A stretch of 64,000 nt of DNA from Nitrosomonas communis (GTDB lineage: Bacteria > Pseudomonadota > Gammaproteobacteria > Burkholderiales > Nitrosomonadaceae): positions 248,001 through 312,000 of the forward strand of contig NZ_CP011451.1 of NCBI RefSeq assembly GCF_001007935.1, given 5' to 3'. The position numbers and the translations under genes were made by a program. This document shows positions 1 through 10,287 of the stretch, piece by piece (the first letter of the stretch is position 1; every line of letters begins with the position of its first letter). A model generated the notes under the pieces. The model had not been told where the DNA came from and searched no databases. It saw only the letters and a program-made list of their open reading frames with translations.

Positions 1-338
1 GTCTCAGGCGTAATTTGAAAATCTCCCTTCGCTTTCATTATATTTGCATAAACTGGCTCCAATACAACGGATTGTCTTTTCTCTTCCTTACCTACTTGGA
101 TATTTGCTTTTCCTTGCCCCCCACTCGTGGGGATGGGACTATCTCCATGATCAGTTATATACAGCGTTAATTCGCCATCCTTCGCTACCAACTCTAAATG
201 GAACGGACCAGATGCGCGAAGTTGACCACCGTTGGGTGGAGTTAATGTGGCTAAATGCCCTTCTGTATGGGCCAGAGCAAAATGTGACACCATCAACATC
301 ATACTCAATAAAACAGATGTAACAACCAGTCTTCTCAT
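1..338 (-). CDS. Periplasmic protein of unknown function (3' end outside window)
   Basis: The gene starts at ATG 338, preceded by AGGAGAAACTG, and runs off the left edge after about 112 codons. The first 23 or so residues form a signal peptide (MRRLVVTSVLL...FALA) followed by the mature start HTEGHL. The mature part contains GGQLRASGPFHLELV, GELTLYITDHG and a final KGDFQITPE, a pattern seen in small periplasmic proteins linked to metal handling; that family link is from memory and is not certain. It lies 65 bases after copD in the same direction, so it may be the last gene of the amo/cop cluster and share its copper role. A frame on the opposite strand here is only a shadow. Confidence 0.65.
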   Translation of the reverse strand, partial: MRRLVVTSVLLSMMLMVSHFALAHTEGHLATLTPPNGGQLRASGPFHLELVAKDGELTLYITDHGDSPIPTSGGQGKANIQVGKEEKRQSVVLEPVYANIMKAKGDFQITPE

Positions 339-403
339 TCAGTTTCTCCTGGAGTATTAATTAAGACACAGATAATACTTTAAAAATTTTAATAATTTAC
401 ACA

Positions 404-2425
404 TTAGTGCACATGATCACGTGGTGGCGGAAGGATTTCCTTTTCACTATTAAGCTGAACCAATTGTTGTTTTAGAAAATCCATATTATCCCACCCACTA
501 TCATCTCTATCTGGTATCCATCTTGCACGTAAGTAGCCAAAGCGATCTACCAAAAACTCCAAATGTTCTGGAATAACTCCCTCACCAAGGATATCTGGAT
601 GAGTTAATGTCCTTCGGTATAGAACATAACTATTTTTGATCTCCTCAGCTCCTTCTGTAGCTACAGGGAAAGGCATATCTGCTGCAATCTGCATTATTTC
701 CTGTTGATCGAGCTTATTCATTGGAACAGCCAGGATGACTGTATTGAGTTCACGTAGCTTGTCATAAGACGCGATCAATTCCTGTAAACGAGCTTGTGAT
801 TGTGGCCATGTAAATAACACGAGCATCACATTCCTTTTCTGGCGGAAATCCTTCAAATAGCCGCTGGAGCCATCATGTGCAAAATAGGAAAAAATAGGCG
901 GCCCAATCGATGGTTTCTCAGGAACAACCATCGGACTTAGTAAACGCGCCTGATAGCCGCGTGACATACAATGCATATAATTGACCACATCCCAGCGATC
1001 TTCTTCCGACATATTATTGGAAAAACCAGGCATACCTGTTTCCGCTATGCCATAGGTTAACCAATGGAAAAAATCCCCGGCTGTATGCCTAGCTGTGTGA
1101 GGCTCGGTCAGTAAATCTGCGGGTGGTGGATTAAATGTTTTGGCAAGCATTCCATTCCCTTTACCTTGCGGGCCATGACAGGAAGTACAATTTTGCGAGA
1201 AAAGGATTGATCCATTAGAAATGGAAATAGCATCAAAAGGTACTGGCGTATTTTGATAAGTTTCCGGATAAGCGTCTACTGCTAAAGGAGGCAAGGCTAT
1301 GGCTAAAGAAGCAATTGTTAAGCTAGCTGGTATTCCAACTCTCTTTTTAATTTCCCATTTATTTTTAATGCCTAACCACACCGAACCAGCTGCAAGTATC
1401 AATAACACCACACCACTCCAGACGAGAAGAGGGGTATTGGGTTCATTCCAAGTGGCATCAATTGAAAACCTAAAGGAATAAGGCCAATTTTCTACGATGG
1501 CATGCTTTGCCGGTATGGTATTAGACAAAATGGTCGCACATAACACCATGATAATGGCAAGTATGAATTCAATACTGACCCATTTCTTCAGTTGCTGCCC
1601 GCCTCTTTGGATTTGCTCAACGTAATCTACTTGCGTGAGTGAAGGTAACCATTTAGCACGTGCTCGATATGCGATGACGAGAATTATTGCTAGTAGCATA
1701 AGTTTCATGTTTATTAACCAGCCATACGCACTAGCTACTAACGCATGATAATCATCCTCTACCATTCGATCCGCAATAATAAAACCTGTCAGCATTAACA
1801 CGACCATTACCGGTAAGGCGATCGTAGAAAATTTCTTCAAACTTTCAGTGCTTAATAAATCCAAGGGTTTGTCAGACTCCTTCTTATTGAATATGATCAA
1901 TAGAAATGCTGGTAAAGCGCCGAACCAGGCACCTGCCAGAAGAATATGCAGGGCATAAGGAAATATTGATATAACAGATATTTCCTCTGCCGCCGAATGA
2001 CTGACCAGTGAACCTGCAATCAGCGGAAGGGAAGCTGTCACCGCACCTAGGATATAGTGCCACCTCACTCTGTAAGTATGCCGAATGTATAAAATGGCCC
2101 CTAGCAAAACTAGCGCAAATAATGCACGAGCTGCCCACATTTGTCCCATGCGAGTCTGTTGCACTACTTCTAACCAAGCATCAGGTCGCCAAGCATTCGC
2201 AGCAACACCCGTCGCTTCACCGGCCGTTGTCGCTAAAATGCCGAGCAACCCAATTAGAATAATACCAGCTAACCATGGAAATCCACGTTCCAAGCGGGTT
2301 GCCCAGGGGGTCCCAAATACAGCTTTTTCTTGTCCAGCTATAGCAAGAAAAATACAACTACCAAAAATAATCAGATTAGCTACCAGCTGTGACCAACGAG
2401 CAAATGCAGCAACGATCTCAATCAT
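404..2425 (-). CDS. copD: CopD-like copper membrane protein fused to cytochrome c and thioredoxin-like domains
   Basis: Start chosen at ATG 2425, which overlaps the end of copC by 8 bases and follows a purine-rich AAAGAAAAAAGAG; a longer frame from 2482 lies wholly inside copC. The product is about 673 residues. Residues 1-390 are a multi-helix CopD-type membrane domain. A class I cytochrome c domain follows, with the heme site CTSCH at about 413-417 and a likely Met ligand in GMPGF. The C-terminal 160 residues look like a thioredoxin/peroxiredoxin fold (FSYFAHDGSSG, RNVMLVLFTWP, LVDRFGYLRARW) but lack a CxxC pair. CopD proteins are associated with copper uptake. The fusion suggests a link between copper delivery and periplasmic redox chemistry, which is inference. 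Position after copC in the amo cluster matches other betaproteobacterial ammonia oxidisers. Confidence 0.85.
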   Translation of the reverse strand: MIEIVAAFARWSQLVANLIIFGSCIFLAIAGQEKAVFGTPWATRLERGFPWLAGIILIGLLGILATTAGEATGVAANAWRPDAWLEVVQQTRMGQMWAARALFALVLLGAILYIRHTYRVRWHYILGAVTASLPLIAGSLVSHSAAEEISVISIFPYALHILLAGAWFGALPAFLLIIFNKKESDKPLDLLSTESLKKFSTIALPVMVVLMLTGFIIADRMVEDDYHALVASAYGWLINMKLMLLAIILVIAYRARAKWLPSLTQVDYVEQIQRGGQQLKKWVSIEFILAIIMVLCATILSNTIPAKHAIVENWPYSFRFSIDATWNEPNTPLLVWSGVVLLILAAGSVWLGIKNKWEIKKRVGIPASLTIASLAIALPPLAVDAYPETYQNTPVPFDAISISNGSILFSQNCTSCHGPQGKGNGMLAKTFNPPPADLLTEPHTARHTAGDFFHWLTYGIAETGMPGFSNNMSEEDRWDVVNYMHCMSRGYQARLLSPMVVPEKPSIGPPIFSYFAHDGSSGYLKDFRQKRNVMLVLFTWPQSQARLQELIASYDKLRELNTVILAVPMNKLDQQEIMQIAADMPFPVATEGAEEIKNSYVLYRRTLTHPDILGEGVIPEHLEFLVDRFGYLRARWIPDRDDSGWDNMDFLKQQLVQLNSEKEILPPPRDHVH

Positions 2426-2831
2426 CTCTTTTTTCTTTATCCGTAACTGTAAAGTTATATTCAGAATCAACCACATGACCATCTACAGAGAGTACCCGAA
2501 ATTTCACTGTATATCGTCCTGAGCTCAATTCTGGTAATTCCAGAACGATAGACTTCGGATCTTCTGGATGAATCTTTACTTTATTATCAGTAACAGATTT
2601 TTTATCTTTATCCAGTACGGAAAGCGACGCATAGGCAGGCTCAATCTCTTCATTAAACCAGAGACGAACTTGTGCTGGTGCGGTAGAAAGTACAGCACGA
2701 CGAGCAGGTTCAGCCTTGACCAGAGCAGCATGCGCAAATGCTTGGTTCGCATGCATAAGTGTCATTACCATAACGGTTATAGATAATGCTAAAAATTGTG
2801 TTAAATTTAATTTTGGCCATTTTATTTTCAT
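2418..2831 (-). CDS. copC: Periplasmic copper-binding protein CopC
   Basis: Start set at ATG 2831, because AGGAG stands seven bases upstream; the in-frame ATG at 2846 has no such site. The product is about 137 residues. A signal peptide ends in NQAFA, leaving an N-terminal His (HAALVKAEPARR), the usual first copper ligand in CopC. The core has the CopC beta-sandwich signatures VRLWFNEEIEPAYASLSV and VDGHVVDSEYNFTV, whose Asp and His complete the Cu(II) site in the family. It overlaps copD and follows amoD, so it probably supplies copper for AMO assembly. The short protein lacks the Met-rich Cu(I) site of plasmid-type CopC. Confidence 0.9.
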   Translation of the reverse strand: MKIKWPKLNLTQFLALSITVMVMTLMHANQAFAHAALVKAEPARRAVLSTAPAQVRLWFNEEIEPAYASLSVLDKDKKSVTDNKVKIHPEDPKSIVLELPELSSGRYTVKFRVLSVDGHVVDSEYNFTVTDKEKRDD

Positions 2832-2927
2832 TCGAGTACTCCTCATTTTAAAACTGATAATTTAATAAACTATTATTATTTAGATTATCAAGTATGAGCA
2901 TGGTTCTAATGTGCTTTCGCTAACTTA

Positions 2928-3500
2928 TTATGCAACTTCTGCTTTATTCTTTTTGCCGCGCATCAAGAAGAAGGCAGCAGCCACTGCCAGCAGGATGACA
3001 CCGATGATATAAGGCAGGTTCGATTTTCCACCTGTTCCCACAGCAAACGGAAAGCGTGAAACATATTCTTCCTTGTCACCTCTTACTGTGACCAGTCCTA
3101 CAAATTTGCCTGGCTCCGGAAAGGTATGCTCAAAGGTCACCGATCCATTCGAATAGACTTTCGGTGGTATATGAAAGATGGTTGCGGCATCCGGATTCTC
3201 TTCTGACCCGGTATCCCGTATGATGCGCACTTCGGTGGTCATAGGCCGCAGCTCCTCATTGATGTAATCCAGTGCCACCACGGTGCGGCCTGTCATGGGA
3301 ATATCTTCACAAAACTCCTGCTCTTGCGTGCTCTCAGGCTGGTAACCCGTAAAATGCATGGTGTAAGGCCCGATCGTAAGCTTGCACATATCCTCAGCCA
3401 GTGACAGTCCACCATGCGCAGACAGCTGCATGGAATACATCATGCCTAATGCAACCAGTAACATTGATTTATAGATAGATTTCATTACGTTTACAAACAC
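2928..3500 (-). CDS. amoD: AMO accessory membrane protein AmoD
   Basis: The chosen start is GTG 3500, six bases after GGGGAG; the next ATG at 3485 is too far from that site. The 190-residue protein has a signal peptide ending LSAHGG, a periplasmic domain with two Cys (DMCKL, EFCEDIP) and the MHFTGYQPE motif, and one C-terminal membrane helix (YIIGVILLAVAAAFFLMRG) followed by a basic tail. It is clearly paralogous to the preceding gene amoE: both share AHG..SL.ED.C, .YQP and C.(D/E)IP. AmoD/AmoE are found only near AMO/pMMO genes; their exact role, assembly or copper loading, is not established. It precedes copC in the same direction. Confidence 0.88.
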   Translation of the reverse strand: MFVNVMKSIYKSMLLVALGMMYSMQLSAHGGLSLAEDMCKLTIGPYTMHFTGYQPESTQEQEFCEDIPMTGRTVVALDYINEELRPMTTEVRIIRDTGSEENPDAATIFHIPPKVYSNGSVTFEHTFPEPGKFVGLVTVRGDKEEYVSRFPFAVGTGGKSNLPYIIGVILLAVAAAFFLMRGKKNKAEVA

Positions 3501-3566
3501 TCTTCTCTCCCCAGGGCGATAATAATATTTTTATTATAGGATCATTTCTTTGGCAGTACACTTACT

Positions 3567-4145
3567 TTAATCTTGTGAGCGTTGTGCCGTTCGCCATTTG
3601 CGCAACCGTTGCAATGGCTTGATTTTATAGATAAGCCATGCCAATAGCAGCAATACCATCACAGGCAGAATGGAAGCACGCACTATCTTCATATAATCTA
3701 CCATTTCCACCCGCAGTCGATATTGATATTTTAGCGGTGGAACGCCTTCTGCCGTCACAATCACTGAATATAACCCTTTTTCCAGGTTAGTTATGCCGTT
3801 AATGACGCCATCGGGATGCAGTTCTGCAGGCAACTGCAGCACGCTTTCTCCCTCTGTCTCACTACCACGATAAACGTTGACTTTGACAGGCATGTTACGT
3901 ATGGCAGCATCAATCAGATCGATGACTAAATAGGTATCGCCTGCTAACGGGATCTCGGTACAATAATGCGCGCTTTTGTCATGTTGCGGCTGATAAGTAC
4001 TTAGATGCACCATATTTTCATTTATTTGGCGCGTACATGGATCTTCCTCTAAAGAAACTTTTCCGTGGGCAATTACACTACCCGCGTAAAGCATCGCAAC
4101 AAGAACGAAAGCCGCAATACCCGCTTGTGTTAATTGCTTTACCAC
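3567..4145 (-). CDS. amoE: AMO accessory membrane protein AmoE
   Basis: GTG start at 4145, with AGGAG seven bases upstream. The 192-residue product has a signal peptide ending in VIAHGK, a periplasmic domain with DPCTRQ, HLSTYQPQHD and HYCTEIPLAGD, and a C-terminal membrane helix (ILPVMVLLLLAWLIYKI) followed by a basic tail. It is the paralogue of amoD downstream. It lies behind the hairpin terminator that follows amoB, so its transcription probably depends on read-through from amoCAB or on its own promoter. The naming follows the amoCABED order of betaproteobacterial ammonia oxidisers; the two names are used loosely in the literature. Confidence 0.85.
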   Translation of the reverse strand: MVKQLTQAGIAAFVLVAMLYAGSVIAHGKVSLEEDPCTRQINENMVHLSTYQPQHDKSAHYCTEIPLAGDTYLVIDLIDAAIRNMPVKVNVYRGSETEGESVLQLPAELHPDGVINGITNLEKGLYSVIVTAEGVPPLKYQYRLRVEMVDYMKIVRASILPVMVLLLLAWLIYKIKPLQRLRKWRTAQRSQD

Positions 4146-4189
4146 GACAATTCTCCTATTGATGATTAAAACTATTATGGTTTAAAAAA

Positions 4190-4233
4190 AAACCGGCACA
4201 CCTTGCTGCCTCTCGACAGGGGTGCACCGGTTT
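4190..4233 (-). terminator. Intrinsic terminator after amoB
   Basis: Read on the minus strand, AAACCGG pairs with CCGGTTT, and further bases pair inside a small internal loop. The hairpin is followed directly by nine T residues. It begins 21 bases after the amoB stop and separates amoCAB from amoE-amoD-copC-copD. This would lower expression of the accessory genes relative to the AMO subunits. Confidence 0.85.
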
Positions 4234-4253
4234 GTGTTGCTTTCTGCTATTTA

Positions 4254-5516
4254 TTAAAGCTTGGTAAAGACCGGGATAACCGCACCAGCAATACTATTAA
4301 TGTGGCGATTTCCATTTTCATCCCAAGACATCAACAAACCACCAAAACGGCTTTCCGGATCACCCAACAGCGCCATCAGACGTTGAATTTCCCATAAGGC
4401 GTCCTTAGCTTCCATTTTGATTTCTTTAGTTTCACCAGGTTGAATCGCTGATTCGTCATCAAACGTCAAGCCGATTGCGATCAATTCCCGTGGATAGGAT
4501 GGATCAAGATATTGACGGCCAGTGGAGTTGATGAAACGAATACCCGCTGTGGTGAATTCTCCAAATGTGACTGGGCTGTCACCATTGTTAGTCACTTCCA
4601 TAGTCACACGCAGTGCACGTCCCGGTACGTCATAGTTAGCGTAAGTTACGCGAATAGCGACTGGGTTGGGTGCAACCGGCAACGGCGCTACTTTGGATTC
4701 ACCTGCCTGGATGGGCACGGTATACGGATGTTTAGTTTCCGTGTAGCGATAGCCGCCCCACACCAATGCGATCGTTGCAATGGCAACACCCCAGGCCAGT
4801 TTTGTGTCCAGCGGATCCACCAGCGGGTCATCACCATAAGCCAACAACACACGGCTACGTGGCAGGAACATGGGACGTGCCACAAAGATGCCGATCCAGA
4901 AGCAGGCTAACGTCATCCAGATAATGTGCCAGGTCATCCCATTGGCAAAGTTGAAGGTTTCGGTATCAACGGTTTCGCCCGTCAATAATTTGACCGGGTT
5001 GGTAAAGTCGTCCCAGCTACCTGTGATATTCATCCATGCACCGGGTCCTGCGATCGGGCCAGCATCCTTCACATTCAACATCGCATGCATGTGATGACGA
5101 CCTGGAATACGTGCTCTCAGGTTGACTTCAACTTCATAGTCACGACCAATTTCCAATGGCCCGGCGATGAACCAGGGCTGGCCATTGATCCGGGTGCTCA
5201 TACGCACAAACACCGGGCTTGGGCTACCTACGTTGAAGAAGGATCGATCTGGCTTAGCTGCTGCACGCGGCCAATCCTCAGCCAGGTGGAATTTACCCTT
5301 GATCGTGGCAGAGTCATTGACTTTGGTGACTTCTGGTGACCATTTGATGTCATACCATTGTACCGTACGCATCCGCAAGAAAGGTTCTTGCGAACGTTCC
5401 CCGTGGGCTGCCACCGGTGTGACATCGACTACCAGGCTGACTGCTAATGCTGCTGCTGCGTAAGCGACTCCGTAAAGCCCCAGCACGCTTCGTTTGTATA
5501 TGTTTTTTAAATTCAT
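4254..5516 (-). CDS. amoB: Ammonia monooxygenase subunit B
   Basis: AmoB is the large, mostly periplasmic copper-binding subunit of the membrane AMO complex, which oxidises NH3 to NH2OH. The product has 420 residues, the usual length. The N-terminal hydrophobic segment ends in [12 protein letters not shown], which places the predicted first ligand His38 at the mature N-terminus. GRHHMHAML at 139-147 supplies the HxH pair (His142, His144) equivalent to the pMMO copper site. A membrane helix near 195-215 ([17 protein letters not shown]) and another near 240-255 frame the two cupredoxin-like domains. The ATG overlaps the amoA stop by one base (TAATG), so the two are translationally coupled. Confidence 0.98.
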   Translation of the reverse strand: MNLKNIYKRSVLGLYGVAYAAAALAVSLVVDVTPVAAHGERSQEPFLRMRTVQWYDIKWSPEVTKVNDSATIKGKFHLAEDWPRAAAKPDRSFFNVGSPSPVFVRMSTRINGQPWFIAGPLEIGRDYEVEVNLRARIPGRHHMHAMLNVKDAGPIAGPGAWMNITGSWDDFTNPVKLLTGETVDTETFNFANGMTWHIIWMTLACFWIGIFVARPMFLPRSRVLLAYGDDPLVDPLDTKLAWGVAIATIALVWGGYRYTETKHPYTVPIQAGESKVAPLPVAPNPVAIRVTYANYDVPGRALRVTMEVTNNGDSPVTFGEFTTAGIRFINSTGRQYLDPSYPRELIAIGLTFDDESAIQPGETKEIKMEAKDALWEIQRLMALLGDPESRFGGLLMSWDENGNRHINSIAGAVIPVFTKL

Positions 5517-6433
5517 TATTTGATCCCCTGTGCGAAACCTTCTTCACCAAACGCGGTAACGTCATCTCTTTGCACGATACGTCCTCTTTTGCCTTTAACA
5601 TAGTAGAAGGCTGTGCAATAAATTTTACCGAGATACCACCAGACGACGAACATCAGCATAGATACAAACGCCGCAAAGAAGGCAGCAATGACAGTGGTAT
5701 GGCCACCAAAGGTACGCAGTGAGCCTTGCTCAATATTACGGACATATTCTGGTGTACCGGTACGCACATACAGGTGCCCCATGAAGTCTGCCATTGAAAG
5801 TAATACACCATCAGCTACGACTGGCAGATGGGTGGGTCCAAAAATTGGCCAGTTTCCTGGATAAAACAACAAACCAAAAAATCCACCGCCGACTAACGCG
5901 GTAACCAGCCAGTTACGGGTTAGATACATAGTGATATCCAGCATCAGTGCGCCTGGGAGCATGATGCCAGGGGTCACGAAGTTAAGTGGATAGTGCGACC
6001 ACCAGTAAAAACCCCAGTAACGTGTTAGCCATTCTCCCACCAGCAGACAGACGATACACAGTGTCGCGCCAAATGGTTGACGATAGTTAACCCAAAGGTA
6101 ATACATGATGGCTGAACAGTAGGTAATGCCTACAATCGGGGTCACGACCGGCCACCATTGACGGTCTTTCCAATCCATCCAGAAATCCCAGTCACCTGCC
6201 AGCAACATAAAATGCATGTGGTATGTTCCAACCAGCAGTATGCACAGAATCGGAAAATAAATCAGATCAATTGATCGCGACATGTGGATTGCTTCCGGTG
6301 GCATCTTGGCAGCTTGCAGAATGTCCTTGGTTTTGAACATATCTGCAAAGTAGCCTTCACTTTTTGACAGCAATGGCACAAATAGAAACAAAACAGGTAT
6401 GAATATTAGTACCCATACTATACTTTCATTCAT
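5516..6433 (-). CDS. amoA: Ammonia monooxygenase subunit A, with possible N-terminal extension
   Basis: AmoA is a membrane subunit of AMO and the standard marker gene of ammonia oxidisers. The frame encodes 305 residues. From residue 32 (ATG 6340, [19 protein letters not shown]) it matches the usual AmoA of about 274-276 residues, including [36 protein letters not shown] and the C-terminal [11 protein letters not shown]. The upstream ATG 6433 has a strong AGGGAGGGAG site seven bases before it, while ATG 6340 has none at proper spacing. The extra 31 residues are a hydrophobic helix ([18 protein letters not shown]). The longer start is favoured by the ribosome binding site, the shorter by family length. 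It lies 185 bases after amoC with a terminator between them. Confidence 0.97.
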   Translation of the reverse strand: MNESIVWVLIFIPVLFLFVPLLSKSEGYFADMFKTKDILQAAKMPPEAIHMSRSIDLIYFPILCILLVGTYHMHFMLLAGDWDFWMDWKDRQWWPVVTPIVGITYCSAIMYYLWVNYRQPFGATLCIVCLLVGEWLTRYWGFYWWSHYPLNFVTPGIMLPGALMLDITMYLTRNWLVTALVGGGFFGLLFYPGNWPIFGPTHLPVVADGVLLSMADFMGHLYVRTGTPEYVRNIEQGSLRTFGGHTTVIAAFFAAFVSMLMFVVWWYLGKIYCTAFYYVKGKRGRIVQRDDVTAFGEEGFAQGIK

Positions 6434-6560
6434 GATTCAACTCCCTCCCTTTTGAAGCTTTTAATATTTAAATATGACATGACGATTCCTTTCTTTTCTA
6501 AGTGTTTTTAACCGCCGACCATTCTATGTTTCCCTCACATAGGTCGACTCACTTTTATTT

Positions 6561-6594
6561 CATTCCCACTTCTGGTTTGCCAGAAGCAGGAATG
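6561..6594 (-). terminator. Hairpin between amoC and amoA
   Basis: On the minus strand CATTCCTGCTTCTGG pairs with CCAGAAGTGGGAATG around a CAAA loop, a 15-bp stem with one mismatch, followed by AAATAAAAG rather than a T run. It starts 25 bases after the amoC stop. It can act as a partial terminator or a processing and stability element that makes amoC mRNA more abundant than amoAB mRNA. A similar arrangement is known in the amo operons of Nitrosomonas. Confidence 0.7.
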
Positions 6595-6618
6595 ATAAGC
6601 AGGTATAAACCCAGAGAA

Positions 6619-8093
<1,475 letters not shown>

Positions 8094-9113
8094 ATGAGTA
8101 ATAGGGAATCATTACTTTCGCTGAATGATAAAATTACTGCGGCTGTTACTCTTCTAAAAGCGGGTAAAAACGTCGCCTTTCCTACAGAAACTGTTTATGG
8201 ACTCGGAGCTGATATCACCAATGTTTCAGCGATAAATCAAATCTTTGAAATAAAAGGTCGACCTATCGACCATCCTCTTATAGTGCATTTCGCAGAGGTG
8301 CATCTATTAGATTATTGGGCAATTGATATTCCGGATTCAGCCTGGTTATTAGCCGAGCATTTCTGGCCGGGGCCTCTTACCCTAATCCTGCCCAAAAGCT
8401 CACATGTACCGCTTAATGTAACGGGTGGCCAAAATACTGTCGGCTTACGCATTCCCGATCATCCTATTGCACTTGCTCTACTAAAAGCACTTGGGGAAAA
8501 TAAAGCGCTTGCCGCACCTTCAGCAAATCGCTTTGGTAGAATAAGCCCCACTTCGGCAAATCATGTATATGAAGAATTTGGCAGTGAAGTGAGTATGATT
8601 TTGGACGGAGGACCTTGTAAAGTTGGCCTGGAAAGCACCATCATTAGCTTTTATAATTCTGAAGCCATTCTTTTGCGACCCGGCGGTATTCCTGTAGAAT
8701 TACTTGAAGAGACACTAAAGCAAAAAATTAAATTGAAAGAAAACCTAAATACATCTTTACGGGCTCCAGGTGGTTTATCCTCCCATTACGCTCCCGTGAC
8801 AGCTCTCGAAGTTTGGCCCACCGAATACATTCAACAACGTGCACAGCAATTGAATAAAAATGGGCTAAGAACTGCTCTAATTGCATGGTCTGGTTCCGAT
8901 TATTTCTCCCAAGTCACAAATGAAAATACTCATCTTTTCTTAATGCCAGCTGATCCGATCGGATATGGCCATCAATTATATGCGACACTCCGTGAACTAG
9001 ATCAAGACGATTTTTTTTGCATGTTAGTAGAAGCTCCTCCTACAGACCCAGCATGGCTAGCAATTTCTGATCGTCTGCAACGTGCCAGCTATAAAACATC
9101 AATTCATCTATGA
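8094..9113 (+). CDS. L-threonylcarbamoyladenylate synthase (Sua5/TsaC2 type)
   Basis: The enzyme makes threonylcarbamoyl-AMP from Thr, bicarbonate and ATP, the first step of t6A37 formation in ANN-decoding tRNAs. The start is taken as ATG 8094 (MSNRESLLSL), since a TTG further up lies in a T-rich tract; no clear Shine-Dalgarno site is seen. The 339-residue product has a YrdC domain at 10-200 with FPTETVYGLGAD, KGRPxxHPLIVH, PGPLTLIL, GLRIPDHP and APSANRFGRISPT. A C-terminal Sua5 domain follows (APGGLSSHYAP near 230). It overlaps the next gene by four bases (ATGA). The partner gene tsaD lies at the other end of the window. Confidence 0.92.
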   Translation: MSNRESLLSLNDKITAAVTLLKAGKNVAFPTETVYGLGADITNVSAINQIFEIKGRPIDHPLIVHFAEVHLLDYWAIDIPDSAWLLAEHFWPGPLTLILPKSSHVPLNVTGGQNTVGLRIPDHPIALALLKALGENKALAAPSANRFGRISPTSANHVYEEFGSEVSMILDGGPCKVGLESTIISFYNSEAILLRPGGIPVELLEETLKQKIKLKENLNTSLRAPGGLSSHYAPVTALEVWPTEYIQQRAQQLNKNGLRTALIAWSGSDYFSQVTNENTHLFLMPADPIGYGHQLYATLRELDQDDFFCMLVEAPPTDPAWLAISDRLQRASYKTSIHL

Positions 9114-9907
9114 AAAAAAATAATATCCCGCTTTCTGCAGTACTATTTGATGTTGACGGCACTCTTGCCGAAACAGAACGAGACGGGCATCGCCCTGCTT
9201 TTAACGCTGCATTTAAAGAGTTTGAACTTGATTGGCATTGGGATACTGAACTATATGGTAAATTACTCAAAATTACCGGCGGCAAAGAACGTATCCGTTA
9301 TTACATTGAAAAATACGCGCCAGACATATTAAGCAAGCGTGATTTGTCCAATTGGATCGCTGAATTACATAAAACTAAAACTAAATATTTTGTTGACTTA
9401 TTAGCAAAAGGGAATATTCCCCTGCGCTCTGGTATAGCACGACTAATTCATGAATTGCGTGAAAATGAAATAAAAATAGGAATTGCTACAACCACAACAT
9501 TAGAAAATGTAACCTCCCTATTAAAATACACACTGGGGGAAGAATCTATTAGTTGGTTTGATGTTATTGGTGCTGGAGATATCGTAGCCCAAAAAAAACC
9601 TGCGCCAGACATTTATTACTGGACACTTAAAGAACTTGGGCTACCACCTCAACAATGCATCGCAATTGAAGATTCAGAAAATGGATTACAGTCCTCCTAT
9701 GCTGCAGGAATTAAAACTATCATCACGATAAGCGAATACACATATTCACAAAATTTCAATGGTGCAGCAATGGTTTTAACTGATCTGGGAGAACCGGGCA
9801 AATTGCCTTCTATTATCTCAGGTGATATTGCTAACCTCAATAACAGATGGATTGATGTCTCGACCTTGATGACTTTATTAGCACCTAATGATCGGCAAAC
9901 TTTATAG
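9110..9907 (+). CDS. HAD-family phosphatase, CbbY-like
   Basis: The 265-residue product shows HAD motif I as FDVDGTLAETERDGHRPAFN (nucleophile Asp, then the acid/base Asp), motif II in GIATTTT, motif III in KKPAPDIYYW and motif IV in AIEDSENGLQSSYAAG. A helical cap lies between motifs I and II. The ERDGHR.AFN pattern matches CbbY proteins, which remove xylulose-1,5-bisphosphate, an inhibitor of RuBisCO. That would suit an autotroph, but no RuBisCO genes lie nearby. The ATG overlaps the previous stop, so the two are co-translated. Confidence 0.88.
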   Translation: MKKNNIPLSAVLFDVDGTLAETERDGHRPAFNAAFKEFELDWHWDTELYGKLLKITGGKERIRYYIEKYAPDILSKRDLSNWIAELHKTKTKYFVDLLAKGNIPLRSGIARLIHELRENEIKIGIATTTTLENVTSLLKYTLGEESISWFDVIGAGDIVAQKKPAPDIYYWTLKELGLPPQQCIAIEDSENGLQSSYAAGIKTIITISEYTYSQNFNGAAMVLTDLGEPGKLPSIISGDIANLNNRWIDVSTLMTLLAPNDRQTL

Positions 9908-10285
9908 TTCTAGCACGATAATAATTCAACTATTAAAGTTTTTTAATTGGCTGTGGATTCAAATTCAAAGTACAGCTTTTGATATTTGTACTCGTAGGAA
10001 TGTGACAGATTGCTGATCCTTTCTATTATCTCTTTAGCATGCTTAGCTGGTAGTCGGCTCGTCAAGATATGGCGCGAGTTTCGCTCTGTCAAGATGACCA
10101 GGTGCTACTGACAACGCTTGCCGACCAAGTATCGCTTTCCTAACCACCTATACGCGCACCCTGCTTCTACATAGCGCTTGCGTCGAGGTTTCTGGCAGCG
10201 CATAGATTGCCTGCCACTAACCATCCCCTGCCAGTTTGTCTGCATAGAGGTATTGACAGGGGGAGTTCATGGTTTATAGTAATTC
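9908..10285. other. Gene-free stretch before the IS remnants
   Basis: No open frame of convincing length or family was recognised on either strand. Composition is more GC-rich from about 10030 than in the preceding genes, so this may be decayed mobile-element DNA. Confidence 0.3.
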
Positions 10286-10287
10286 AA

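Noticed and set aside
44-322. Open frame of 92 codons on the + strand
   Set aside because: It is antisense to the signal-peptide protein on the minus strand, which has a good ribosome binding site and codon pattern.
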